Shown: piece by piece, positions 50,620 to 63,056 of the stretch
Layout of the letters: every line of letters begins with the position of its first letter
Numbering within the stretch: the first letter of the stretch is position 1
Assembly: GCA_027922465.2 (NCBI GenBank)
Contig: BQMF02000471.1
Coordinates: 1 to 64,000 of the forward strand
Source: Turritopsis dohrnii
Lineage: Eukaryota; Cnidaria; Hydrozoa; Anthoathecata; Oceaniidae
Direction: 5' to 3'
Length of the DNA stretch: 64,000 bases
Notes under the pieces: model-generated
Told to the model about the DNA's origin: nothing
Database searches by the model: none
What the model saw: only the letters and a program-made list of their open reading frames with translations
Position numbers and translations under genes: made by a program

Positions 50620-53186
50620 TATTACTATCTCTTCTTTCTTTATCGATCTCCATCATCCCAAAACTGTTCTGTTATAGACTCTATATCTGAGAGTATTGAC
50701 AAGGCCCTATCAATTCACCACAGTGCCAACATATTTGTTTTTTGTGACTTCAATGCTCATCATGAGAAATGGCTCAAATTCTCAAATGGAATCTCTCACT
50801 CAGGAATTCATACTCTTAATTTTGCCCTCAATCTCTTCACCAAATCATTGACTTCCCTACTCGCTTTCCTGATCGTGATGATCAATTTCCATCTCTACTT
50901 GATCTCTTTTTAACATCAAATCCAGATATCTGTAAAGCATCTAGTGAAGCTCCTCTTGGCAACTCAGACCATAGCGTAGTTTCTGTCTTAACATCTCTTA
51001 ATTGCAAAGCTGCTTCTGAATCTCCTTTTCATCGCACTCTCTTCAGTTATGAACGTGGTGATTGGGATAATTTTCGAGACCTTGTTCGCGATGTCCCTTG
51101 GTCCAATGTGTTTTCAAATCCAGCTCAAAAATGTGCAGAGGAAGTCACATCTTGGCTTACATCTGGTATTGAAGCATTTATCCCCAGTAGAATATTTCGT
51201 GTTAAACCTCACTCCTCTCCCTGGTTCTCACCTGCTTGTGCTACAGCAATTGCTCACAAAAATCTTGACTTTCATTAATATCAACGTGAGAAGTCTTCTC
51301 ATAATAAAGTTCTCTTCAACCAAGCACGAAATCACTGCAAATATGTCATTAATAATGCAAAGTCTACATATCAACAAGAAACTCGTAATCGTATCTCTTC
51401 ACAAAAAATTGGCTCTCGAGATTTTTGGCGCATCATTAAAAGTGTCACCAGCAATAAAAGGTCATACATTCCTCCCATTTTCAATGGTTCAGAGGTTTTA
51501 TCATCATCTAAGGATAAAGCTGGACTCTTCTCTAATATTTCCAGTACTAACTCTACTCTTGATGACTCTGTTCATGCTGTTCCTGAATTTCCCTTGAGGA
51601 CTGATAAAGTACTGGATAGCTGCTTTATCACACCAGCTAAAATATCTTCCATCATTTCAAATCTTGATGCTTCTAAGGCTACTGGCCTTGATGGAATTCC
51701 TTTCATCCTATTTCAAAAGTGAGCACCTGAATTATCTCCTGTACTTTCTCGCCTATATAACAAGTGCATAGCTGAATCTTGCTTTCCTTCATCTTGGAAG
51801 TTTGGCTCTGTAATTCGTATCTACAAAAATTGTGGTGATCGATCTAATCCGCGAAATTACAGACCAATTAGTCTCCTGCCAGTTATGAGTGAAATTTTTG
51901 AGGCCTTTATCAATAATGCTCTTGTTAATCACCTTGAATCTAATAACCTCTTCTCAGATTCTCAATATGGCTTTCGCTCCAAACGCTCAACTACTGACCT
52001 CCTTACAGTGATAACTGATAGAATCTACACTGCATTAGATAAATCTGGGGAGGCAAGAGCTGTTGCTCTTGACATATCCAAGGCATTTCATAAAGTATGA
52101 CCTACTGGTCTTTTGAAAAAGCTTGCTGCATATGGAGTTAAGGGTCTCCTTTATGAGATCATTCGTTCCTTCCTTGGTAAGCGCAGGCTTAAGGTTGTTT
52201 TAGACGGGCAATCATCATCGACACATTCCATCAATGCAGGAGTTCCCCAAGGTTCTGTTTTTGGACCAACCCTTTTTCTTCTTTTCATCAATGATCTGCC
52301 TGATGACATTGTTTCCAAGGTTGCCATCTATGCTGATGATTCAACCATCTATTCCTGTATTCCAAAATCAGATGTGTTCAGCCAGGTAGAAATGGCAGGC
52401 AAAATTGAGTTTGATCTGCAATCTATAGTTAAGTGGGGAGAGAAATGACTGGTCACATTCAATTCCACAAAAACCAAACTTCTATCTGTAAATCATACTA
52501 AAGATCCCTTTTTAACGTTAGTTTCCATGAATGGCACCCAGTTGGAAGAAAACAACTCCTTTCGTCTCCTCGGTATCACTTTTTCACAGGACTTCTCCTG
52601 GCGCCTCTACATTGAGGCAATCGCTAAGTCAGTCTCGATGAAGGTGGGCTTCATCGTGCAAGAACATACCTCAGCCCTGATGCCATTCTTTACCTCTATA
52701 AATCTACTATTCGACCTTGTATCTGGGGTGGTAAACCCTCTGATTCTCTAAATCTTTTAGATCGTATCCAGAAAAGAATCTGTAATGCTGTTGGTGATGA
52801 ACTTGTAAGTAAACTTGACACACTCTCCCATCGCAGATCTGTGGCGTCTCTTTGCCTCTTTTATAAATACTTTTGCGGAAAATGTTCAACTGAGCTTTCT
52901 TCTCTCATCCCTGCATTAAAAACTTTCAAGCAAAACACAAGATTTTCATCTAATTGCCATGATCACACTGTCAACATCCCAAAATCATCCAAACATTTTT
53001 ACCAACAAAGTTTCGTTCCTCGCTCCTCCACTCTCTGGAATTCTTTACCTCAGTCTGTTTTTCCTTTTCATTATAATCTTCAACACTTTAAATGTAATGT
53101 CCATCGTCACCTTTCCTCCTTGTACCTCAATACACATTAGTGGTTTTAAACCTTGTATTGAGCGACTAATCAAAAAAAAAAAAAAA
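50620..53186 (+). mobile_element. 5'-truncated LINE (jockey/CR1-like) with poly(A) tail
   Basis: It begins inside the APE endonuclease (LYRSPSSQNCSVID, VFCDFNAHHEKWL), then LLDLFLTSNPDICKAS, the RT (NYRPISLLPV, YGFRSKRSTTDLL, AGVPQGSVFGPTLFLLFIND, catalytic IYADDST) and the 3' half (RLLGITFSQDFSW, SLCLFYKYFCGKCSTELSS). It ends in 15 A residues at 53,172-53,186. Several stops and shifts (for example 51,720, 52,098 and 52,446) make it inactive. It lies in the intron between the Ulp1 and PHD exons. Confidence 0.85.
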
Positions 53187-53438
53187 TACACTTGGCAGAG
53201 TGCCTGACGAGTTTAGGGTTGCAGTCCGATAATTGTATACATAGTGATTAAAAGCAAAGTAAACAAGTCGTTTACTTTGACATTTTGATTAGGCTTTGAG
53301 AAAACTGTGCTTAAAACTTTATTAGGATTTGTAAATTGAACAGTTTTAATCTAGTTTAAAATGGCATGATATATATATAGTGTCCGTTAAGGGTATTCAA
53401 GCCTTGAGGCTAATACAAATTCAAGATAATTATTTCAG

Positions 53439-53860
53439 GAGAAAAAAGCTGGTGCAAAACAATTTGCCGAGTTTGTGGAAGAAACGAAGGACCTAAACTG
53501 AAAGGTGTATCAAAGGATCGCTGGGTAATTTCTTGTTTGCATTTATTTCTATATTTAAACAACATAGTTGACAATTTCTTATTAATTCTCATATGTTGGA
53601 TTTAATTACTTCAATTGCTTTAGATTCAATGCGACACTTGCATCCCACCTAAATGGTTCCATACTGGTGCTTGCTTGTCAATGCAGATTCCAAAAAACTG
53701 CAAAAAAATTCAATTTGTTTGTGCAGATTTAAGAAAAACGTAAGTACTCCACAATAACAGAATAACTTCACTAATTTAGACGATTGATTATAATCGAATT
53801 TTCTATGACCATTTCAGACGGCAGCAGAGAAAAAGAAAAATAGAAGGGAAGACTCTGTGA
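53439..53860 (+). CDS. PHD finger in three terminal exons
   Basis: Exons 53,439-53,524, 53,624-53,739 and 53,818-53,860, each with consensus borders (donors GTAATT and GTAAGT; acceptors TTTCAG, CTTTAG and TTTCAG). Spliced pieces give ICRVCGRNEGPKLKGVSKDR W, then IQCDTCIPPKWFHTGACLSM and KKIQFVCADLRKT, matching the Cys4-His-Cys3 spacing of a PHD finger, which reads histone tails. The last exon is a short basic tail ending KIEGKTL and TGA. Same strand as the Ulp1 and integrase exons. Open as given. Confidence 0.75.
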
Positions 53861-53904
53861 AAACAATGTTGTTTACAAACAGAAACTTGTAACACATTGT
53901 ACAA

Positions 53905-53955
53905 GACAATATGGTACAAATGTAAACACAATATGGTACAAGTCTTATGAGACTG
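53905..53955 (+). repeat. 51-bp direct repeat, left copy
   Basis: GACAATATGGTACAAATGTA.. matches 58,729-58,779 with two changes. The unit itself contains ACAATATGGTACAA twice. Confidence 0.8.
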
Positions 53956-54619
53956 TTTTAAGACTATGAGTGCGTTTACATGAGAGCCGTAGTGAACTCA
54001 AACCGGTTTGAAATTTTAAGCTGTTTGAAATCGCCATTCTGTTTACATGAGAAATTTCGATACGGTCTTGGCGAGTTTTGTCGAGTAAAAATTAAAACAA
54101 TAGATTTACTAGTTTCTAGCTCTCTCTACGAGTGCGTTTTTATTAACATTTATTAAAGATAAAATCATAAAAAGATTCTCCTATCAAATTAGGTAAATAG
54201 ACCTTGATAGAAACTGGTTTGAACACAAAATTAGGGATTGGAAAAATATCGGTATCGGTATCGGTAAGGTAAAAAAAATCCATGCGGAACGAAAATAAAA
54301 GTGTATGAAAGGTATAGGCTGTGTTTAGGAGCAGAAAAAACAAGGATCCAAACGAAAGTCTAGAATAAAAAAATATTTAATAAAAAAAAGTATTGTGTTA
54401 AAAAAAGGAGAAAATCTAAATTAAAATTCGAGATAAAACTAAGAGGTTAGAAGGTGAAACACACGAATTAACGTAAAGTTTCCGAGCGAGTGATACTACA
54501 CTGAAATAGAAGAAACCTACGAGAAAAGTGTGAAGATTAGTGATAGCGCTCTTAGAATGTAAGGTTGATTTTAGAATAATTAATAAATAAATCTAGTAAT
54601 AAATATATTCTCTGTGATT

Positions 54620-57600
54620 TCCAGATCTTCCTGTGCCTGACTGGCCAAATGTAATTTTGTTCAAGTCATCTTCTTTCAAGTGTTTTTTGAAAAGTTCTAG
54701 TCAATTCTTTTCCCTGGTCTCGTTGGTGAGGTTATTCCAAACATTTGGGGAACGGTACGTGAATGATTTCTTATACCCAACGTATTTGAATCTTGGGACA
54801 TCAAGTTTGAAGTGATTTCTAGTTGATCTAGATTGACTTTTCGTTATAAGATTTCTGAGCAGTAACGATGTAATGTCGTTGTAAATTTTATAAGTTTTTG
54901 CGGTTATTGCTCTCTTGTAGTAGTAGTCCAATGGTTTCCAGTTTGCCATTTCTAGAACTTGGTTGTCAGGTATCGTCTTGTTTATCTTCATGATATATCT
55001 GGCTGCTCGTATGTGCACCCTGTTTAGGTCCTCCATTCATGAAGATCCCAAATAAGAATGCCGTATAACACTGACGGGAGAATTTCTTGAAAGTAGATGG
55101 TTTTTAATGTGATTATCGACATGGATCTCATGCAGTAAAGTTTCTTTAGTTTACCAGCAAATAGACGGCTAGTTCTTGAAACGTGTAAATCGTAACTTAG
55201 GTTACTGTCTATTGTGATACCTAGGCATTTGCAACTGTCAACAATGTCAATATATTTCCCTATTAGATTGCACTTTTCTGGGTGAATGGTTAGGGAATTT
55301 CTTTGGGCATAATGGATCAGTTTATCAGCAGTTTTTCCCATTTTAGCAATCGCTTCATCTCGTTCAACTTCATTCAAGTTGCTGCATTGCTTAATTACCA
55401 ATTTGTTCTGTATTTTTCAATCAAAACAGTTGTTCATCGCATAAACACTCCAAACCGTGTCTTCTATAAAAGAAAATTTACCGATCCTTTTAAACAGGCT
55501 AAACTGACCAAGAGTCGAAAAACCAGAAAGTGTACCCAAAAATCTCCATAAATCCCGTTTGCAAAGGTTTTGAAAGCCAGCAGATTGATTTCAAAGGCCA
55601 AAAAGGATGATGTTGAGAGTATGTTTGCCTATATGCCTCCTATTAATGTTGCTTTTTGTAAGATTACATTAAAGTGAAAACAGATAAGTTTGGTACCAAT
55701 CTATGCAATTTATATTTTAAAACTGCGTATTTAAAGATTGCGTTAAATTTTCTAGGGTGAAGGTTAGCTATTTTGTCAATTGATTAATGTCCTTTGTATG
55801 TTCTCATGTGACTTTTTATATTTGCATGACATTAATTTTTATGATTATATTCAAACCACAGAAAATGAATGCACTTTTAAGGCTTTATCAGCATCTTATG
55901 ATTGATAAATCACTTCGACGTTCGCCATTTTGAAAATACAATAAAAACAAACAATCTCCACTATTTACAAGATTATCTAACAAGTGGTTTCAGGGCAAAT
56001 CAAAAACCTCGTATCAACCTGTACATAGAATAAGCCGTATTTGCTTGGCTTTTGGAGATTTTGGAGAACATAATAATTTTAAGGCGTTATCACGAATAAG
56101 GACATAAAACAATATCAGACTGTCGTTTGAAGGAGATTTTGCGCTTGTTTTTGGAAAAAGCTCACGGAGAAAAAATGAAATGATCCTGAAAAGCTTGAAA
56201 ACAATCGGAGCTCATTTTTTCAAAAAATGGAAATAGAACAAAATAATTCTCACCTAACGAGATGCTGTTGAGTCGTCGGCAAGTAGGTCCACCTCCTCGT
56301 CTTCGTCATCAAAGTTGTACGGCATATCATTGGTATTTACAGAAAAGAGATCAGGTCCTAGAAGAGACCCCTGTGGTACACCATATTCCACTGTTGCAGT
56401 TTGAGACTGTACATCGTTGAGTATAGTAAATTGTTTACGACCAGAAAGGTATGACTGGATATAGTTGTACAGTGACCCTGACACACCACATGCAGCAAAC
56501 TATTTCATCAGGATTGGATGAGATACTGTGTCGAAGGCTTTCTTGTAATCAATAATTAAGATAGCAACTGATTTCCCATCGTCGATAGCCTTTAACCATT
56601 TCTCGGTCATATAAAGCAATAAATCTTCAGTTGATCTTTGTTTTCAAATTTGAAATTTGGTCTGAAGATTAAACGTTTGTATGTGTTCTTTTAACATACA
56701 ACAAATGTAGTGTTCAATCACTTTACTCGGGATAGACAGAGGGGAGATCGGGCGATAATTACTGCAGTCCTTTTTTTGACCTTTCTTGTAGGCACAGGTA
56801 ACTTTTGCAGTTTTCCATTGATTTGGGTATGTCTCAGTTTCAATACTTTTCTTGAAAACAGAGAATAGACTACAGATTGATACTTCTTTGCATAGTAGTA
56901 GTTCCTTTGCAGTTATTTCGTCAGCACCGCATGATTTGCCAGCTTTCACAGCAGATTTGAACGATTTAGCAAAAGAATCAATATTTGGATGGACTTTGCT
57001 AGTTGTTGGAGTGACTCGATAAATATGACGGTTTGATTTGTCAGGATTAATCTTTGATGAGAGGTTGCTACCTACGTTGGCAAAGTAAGAGTTCATCAAG
57101 TTTGATTTCTCACAGTCGTCTTTCAGGATTCCATCTTCGCTAGCTAATGGTCCGATGATTGATTTCTTAATTTTCCCGTAGAACTTGTTTGCCGTTTTCC
57201 AGAAGCTTTTGCTGTTTGTAGAGTTTTGAAATTGCTCTTTCCAGTGATCAGCTTTCGCTTTTCGTATTAGGGAAGTGCAACGATTTCTTGATTTTTTTGT
57301 ATTCTGACCATTGTTCAGAGTTCTTTCCTGACAGTTTTGCTTTATTGAAAAGTCGAAATCTCTTGTTTAGTTCTTTACGAATGGGACTAGACATTCAAGG
57401 TTGGTTGTCTGAACGGACCTTCACTTTTCTGGGTTTGACATGATTTGAGATGGTATTCTTCATAACGTGTTCCCAGCACCATGTTGCATCGTCAACGTCG
57501 CTGAAGATTTCTATCAGCTGCCATGGTGAATTTATGAGATCATTTTGGAGTTTTTCCATGTTTACATTTTTGTAGTTCGTAACAGTAATAAGCTTTGGAG

Positions 57601-58300
57601 GTTTCCGTTTTATTAATAGTCTGTAGGTAACAAATATCAGGTTATGGTCTGAAATGCATGTGTCGATACTACCGCTATTCGCAACTCTTGAAGTGTTCTG
57701 TACAAGAGCATGGTCAATGAGTGTACTTGATGTTGCAGTAATTCTTGTAGGGCTCTTTATAACATTTACAAAATTATAAGAGTTCAATAACCGATTAAAC
57801 GATACTGCTAGTGGCGTGTTGTTGTCTTTGGATAAGTCGATGTTTTATCTCCAAGGAAGATAACGTTTTAACTGTGGCTGACTTTTTCTAACATATTCTC
57901 GAACTGTTGCATAAAATGTTTGTCATTCGGTGGTCGATATAGGGTTACAAACAACAGTCTTTGGGATGAGGATTCAATCTCGATCGAGAAAGTTTCAGTT
58001 AGACCTTTTTTTATATTGAAGTCCATTTCTGTCACAATATTTAGCTGGTGGAGTTCAAGATTATTCCGATAGTTAACAAGGACACCACCACAGTGGTCCT
58101 TTTGGCTATTTCTATCCTTCCTCAGAAATGAATAATCATGGATACTTATCTCAGTGTCATTATGTAAGTCCTTGTGCAAGTGGGTCTCTGTGATGGCCAG
58201 AAGATGGAATTTGGTCTCTTCTAACAGGAGTTTGATTTCGTCCAACTTTCCATACAAACCATTCACATTGATGTGGGCACACCGTAGCCCTTTCCCCAGT
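54620..58300 (-). mobile_element. LINE (CR1/jockey-like), decayed and interrupted
   Basis: Minus strand, 5' to 3': APE endonuclease (MNGLYGKLDEIKLLLEETKF, LAITETHLH, LYRPPNDKHFMQQF, SDHNLIFVTYR), RT (MMNSYFANVGSNLSSKI, KSCGADEITAKELL, YRPISPLSIPSKV, YGVPQGSLLGPDLF, LLADDST), then, after about 850 bp of unrelated sequence (55,402-56,253), EKCNLI, CKCLGITIDSNLSYDLHVS and ARYIMKINKTIPDNQ to SPNVWNNL. Stops and shifts are frequent, so it is inactive. Confidence 0.82.
55402..56253. other. Unidentified insertion inside the minus-strand LINE
   Basis: Separates the RT catalytic motif from the RT thumb region. No TIR or ORF with a motif is recognised. Confidence 0.4.
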
Positions 58301-58728
58301 CTGGTATTCAGGTTTGAGTATGCATTTGTTGATTACACCATGATATTGTATTCTTCTTTTTAGTTTTAATATTTTTTTCTTGTTTATTACCTTTTACTGA
58401 CTTTTACTGACTAGAATAGTATATTCTCATGTCAGTATTTTTTATGCTTGTTAACACATTTTATGATAAAACAATGAAATGTGAAAACTTTCACACCTTT
58501 CCAAACCGTATCAAAATTTCAAACCTACTTATTTTGCTAGGTTTCTAGGTTTGAAATCCTCACGGGTAAAATTTCAGTACGGCCGTTATCATGTAAACAT
58601 CGCTGAAGGTTTGACCAGGAACCAGTGAAATAATTACCCGTATCGAAACTCGTAACGGGAGGATTGAAATTTCAAACCGGTTTGAGTTCACTACGCTCTC
58701 ATGTAAACGCACTCTATGACTAGTAACG

Positions 58729-58779
58729 GACAATATGGTACAAATGTAAAGACAATATGGTACAAGTCTTGTGAGACTG
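58729..58779 (+). repeat. 51-bp direct repeat, right copy
   Basis: See 53,905-53,955. Further CAATTTGGTAC/CAATATGGT words run on to about 58,985. Confidence 0.8.
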
Positions 58780-59760
58780 TAAAGTGACAACTGGCAATGT
58801 AACTTTACCGACGGACTTGTTGCAATAAATCTCAATGTTATTGTTGAAGAGCCCGTAGGTTATATTCGGTCATCTTCTGTGTATAAAGCCATAATTGAGT
58901 TAAAGACAATTTGGTACAACTCCAAACAATTTGGTACGGACAATTTCGCGGGACATTATGGTACAGCAGGACAATATGGTGCTGCACAGTTTCAGGTCAA
59001 CAGAACCGTGCTGAATGTCTTTGCACCATGGCAGCTGTCGGACGGACACCAACTGCGGACGTGTGCCTTCCACACAACAGGAACAACGAGGCAAAAAAAG
59101 ACCAGTGTGACATTATTTTACAGGCCACTTATAAAAAAACCGTCACGCCAAAAAAAACAAACCCAGTTATATATGTGCATGTGCTTTGTTGTTTGTGTAA
59201 GGAAGGGTGTTTGTAGAACAGTTGTTAGTCTGTTTGAAGTTGTCAAATTTGGAAGTTTTTTAAACGATGTTCTTTGATAGCTATATGTGCAGAATAACAT
59301 TTAAAAAAGTGATTTTTCTGCATTAGAATCGTGAATAAAACTAGGGGCGGGGATAGGAAAGTGCTAAATCTAAAGTAAAACATAATTAAGGTACATTTGC
59401 ACAGAAGGAGAGAAAATAAAAGTAAGAAAAAAAGAAGAAGAAGAAGAAAAGTAAAAACTCTTCAGCTGCCAGCAGGGTCGACACTTATGGTACTGTTTCC
59501 CGTACGTTTTTAAAACCCTACTTTTTCGGCGCCGTAAATTTAATTTCTTACGTAATCATTTGAAAAATTATATCACATTACGTAATTGTTTTAAAAGCTA
59601 TTCCCTGAAACCACGGTGTGACAGAATTATTTTGTGTAACAGAATCTTCATCTACTACCTAGCAAAGGCCCAAGCTAGTGAAGAACACAACGACCATAAC
59701 TACTGTAATGTCATCGCAGTACCTCCATGACACATAAGAAATGAGCATGCGTATGCATAC
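58780..59760. other. Sequence without confident genes
   Basis: An open frame around 58,810-59,110 (DGLAVI.., VEEPVGYIRSSSVYKAIIEL) has some protein-like composition but no motif; part of it comes from GGTACAA repeats. An (AGA)n-rich run lies at about 59,430. Confidence 0.35.
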
Positions 59761-60537
59761 ATGAATGAAGAAGTGAATATCAACATGGAATATGCAGACG
59801 ATCTGAATCAAATATCAACAGATATAAGGATAATAGACCATGTGAAAGAATCCCTGCCAAAGAAACTTAGTCGATGGGACTTAGTTATAAATGAAGAAAA
59901 AACCGAGCAGTTTACGATCATGAGAAACGGTGAGGAAAAATGGAAAAAGTGTAAATTGTTGGGAACATTGTTAGATACGGAAGAAGACGTCAAAAGGAGA
60001 AAGATCCTGGCAGTCAACGCAATATTGGCAATGAAAGATATCTTTTATGGAAACGTCAGTATTGACGTAAAAGCTCGAGCATTTGATTGTTATGTTGGCA
60101 GTATTTTTTGATATAACTGTGAAATTTGGACCTTGACGAAATCGCTAAATAATTCAATAGACGCATTTCACCGCAGACTGTTCCGAATGGCATGTCTAAA
60201 TATGAGATGGCCGAACGTTGTCACAAACGAAGATGTTTATGCTACAACAAGGCAAATTCCCTGGTCTCAAGTAATAATGAGGAGAGAACTAAGCTGGCTT
60301 GGTCATCTTTTCCGTTTGCAAGATGATGTCCCAGCTAAGATCGCTCTTCAGCATTCCTTGAGGCCAACAAAAAAGCCGAGAGGAACACAGAAATCCACAT
60401 GGATTTCAATGATGCAAGATATGATAAGAGGAATGAGATTGGAATGGGAGAATGCTGCTCAGTTGGCAATGGACAGGTTGGCGTGGAATAATTTCATGGA
60501 ACAGTGGTGTCCAATGGGATTATTAAACACCAATTAA
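59761..60537 (+). pseudogene. 5'-truncated LINE RT, C-terminal part
   Basis: It begins at the RT catalytic motif (INMEYADDLNQIS) and runs through KKLSRWDLVINEEKTE and CKLLGTLLDT. After a stop at 60,110 it continues DAFHRRLFRMACLNMRWPN, RRELSWLGHLFRLQDDVPAK and RPTKKPRGTQKSTW to ENAAQLAMDRLAWNNFM. The RLFRM..RWP...LSWLGHLFRL pattern is typical of a LINE 3' domain. A GAT-type microsatellite follows 80 bp later as its likely 3' tail. Confidence 0.8.
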
Positions 60538-60619
60538 CACATTGCGGGCGTAGTCGCGAGTAGCAAACGCCCATTTTAACCTCACGCTCGTTACTACATA
60601 ATGTATTTATTATACAAAA

Positions 60620-60625
60620 ATGTTA

Positions 60626-60664
<39 letters not shown>
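60620..60664 (+). repeat. (GAT)n microsatellite, probable LINE tail
   Basis: About 14 GAT units directly downstream of the truncated LINE. Several LINE families end in short tandem repeats instead of poly(A). Confidence 0.85.
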
Positions 60665-60668
<4 letters not shown>

Positions 60669-62580
60669 GAATTTTTTATTACACTTCCTTCACCATGTTA
60701 TCGAAGACGGTATTGCTTTTCACATTGTTCTCATTGGCAGCATTGATTTCCAGTAAAAATATTCCTGTGACTGGTAAGAATATTAAAACCTTTTGGTATT
60801 TGTTGTGGTTTTCTAAATGACAACCTCGAAGTGAAAGGAAATCGTTTTTGGAGACGAAAAACAAAAAATAAACAATAACAGAACAAATTATTTTGCGTCT
60901 CAAATGTCACGTAGAGATTTAAGAAATAGTGAAGCAGACTATTGTATAGTTCACAAAAGTCATAGATCTTTAACTAAATATTTTAATTTTGAGCATGGCA
61001 ACATAGCCCACAAACAAATGAAAATGAAAATAACACAAGAGGCCCCTGGGGCCTGAAGGTCAGCGCTTTCGGCAAAGCTGAAAAATAATGACTGCAAAGC
61101 AAAATCGAAATATATTTTTACTCCGGGAAGGTCAAAATAGGAATTTCTGAGATATATCTAGAGTGACAATGGTTAAAGGAATAAGCCATTTTGGTTAAAA
61201 ACAACCTAAAACAGATATTGAATTCATAAAGCAATATCATTTCAAATTTAATTCAATACAATACATCAGAGACATTAAATATACAAAAAAATATTCAAAT
61301 GCCTCACATTTACCTTAAAACAAATTTTAAGCAGATTAAGACTTTCATGCATATTTATCTACAAGAAGTCATATCCAATTGAATTGAATGGAATGGAACG
61401 TAAATCTGATTTCGAGTAAATAAAATATATATTAAAAATATGATCATTCAAAAAGAAGTTACTAACTCTATATTTCACAAAATTCAGAGCAAGCTGTGGT
61501 TCTCACTATCACCAAGTTCAAAAGCAAACTTCTCTCCCACATAATTTATAAAAATGAATTCCTACAGATCAAAAATAAGTGACAATGTTATGGTTGTATG
61601 TTTGGCACAGTGCACTAATATTTTCGCCTTTCTTCAGACTGAAAATATGAAAAAGTAAGCAAATGCGGATTATTTGATTAAGAAAATACAGGGTCTAATC
61701 TAGAATTGAAGGGGAGCGTCTGGCGGAAGGGAAAAGGGCACATTATGAACATCCAAAGGGCACTTTTTTTAGGAAAAGGGCAACCTGAGCTTTCTTTCAA
61801 TGGGTTAAACCTGTGACCCACCTATACAAGCTTCTAAAGTGAAATAAATTTTTAAAAAATTGCAGAGGGCAGGGTCCGATCAACAGACACTCTTTTGGAG
61901 TAGATTAGACACTGAAATTAAAGAAACTCACGGTCATGCAGACACAGAGTATTGACAATACAAAAGTAACAATCTTACAAAAAAGCCAGTTCGGAAATTA
62001 CAATTAGTTCTGATAGTGTTCAATAAGTTTTACAGTAATAATTATCCAACTCGTGATAACTCATAAGTCCAATAAACCTGGTAGCTACGGCTCTGACTCT
62101 GCTCACTAAGAGTCCAACATAACAACATCGTAAACAATTTCCTAAAGAATGTGAAAGGTGACATTGAAATGTTAATTGGTGAATTTAATATTAAATTTCT
62201 ATAGAAAAGTCTTAAAATTTTAGCAACCTTGGTTGATTAACATTGCTTTTATATTTTGCGTAGCAAACCAATATCTTTAAAAATACTTACCCTTTGTGTA
62301 TAATGGAACTTACAAAAAGTACAAAAGTAAAATGTATTTATAGTAAAAAAATCGCGAAATTTGGTATATACAGCTTAAATTTTTCAAAAATCCAAAATCG
62401 CAAAATTTAATATACCCAAAAAGTTCTAAAATTTAAAGCATCACGAAAATATGTGATAGATTTTTTTTAAAATTTCTATTAGTATATACTTGTTAAATTT
62501 TTACAGCCAAAATAAGCAAAACCTCTGCAGACACTTTTCTAAAGTGGACAAAATCTCTGGTCCCGTAAGTGTCTGTTTAA
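60665..62580. other. AT-rich sequence with a short GC-rich repeat motif
   Basis: No gene. AAGAGGCCCCTGGGGCCTGA at about 61,038 folds on itself and resembles a dispersed repeat start I associate with mollusc and other invertebrate genomes; only one copy is here. Confidence 0.4.
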
Positions 62581-63056
62581 AGGGATCCTGTGATGAAAAA
62601 TTATTTTTTGGGACATGATAGAGATCTAAAATTTGATTAACAAGTCTTTTTACTGTTTTTTATAATTCTTTGTTGTTTTCGAGATATCTCAATTAAAAGA
62701 TCTTAGATTTGATTTATGCAATGCATAATTATGATATAATAAGTGAGTAGTTAAAATTTCTCATTGCTTTTACTGATATATAAATGAATTACATCTTTGT
62801 ACTTTATAATGGATCAAGAATTCTAAGGGTAATAATATGATGAAGTATGAACTAAGAATAAGTAGTAGTTGAAAAGTTACAGACATCAACAACACACTCT
62901 CCTATTACATCATAATTATGCATTCATAATTTGATATTTTTAAATTGAAATATCAGTGAAAGGAGAAGAATTTTTCAAAAACTATAAAAAGACTTGTTAA
63001 TCAACTGTTAGAGCTCTATCGTGTCCCAAAAACTAATTTTTCATCACAGGATCCCT
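62581..63056. mobile_element. TTAA-flanked MITE with about 110-bp TIRs
   Basis: 476 bp, ends AGGGATCCTGTGATGAAAAA and its complement, with TTAA on both sides (62,577-62,580 and 63,057-63,060). Both arms carry GGGAC..GATAGAG and TTGATTAACAAGTCTTTTTA. No coding capacity. TTAA targets are typical of piggyBac and Kolobok elements. Confidence 0.85.

Larger units (their letters stand above)
53969..58713. mobile_element. 4.7-kb TIR element carrying a LINE
   Basis: The 47-bp inverted ends start AGTGCGTTTACATGAGAGC and include GTGAACTCAAACCGGTTTGA. CTATG lies on both sides (53,964-53,968 and 58,714-58,718) and is a candidate 5-bp target duplication. Short ACCGGTTTGAAATTT-type words also occur subterminally. 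No transposase is seen; most of the interior is a LINE on minus. Confidence 0.65.
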
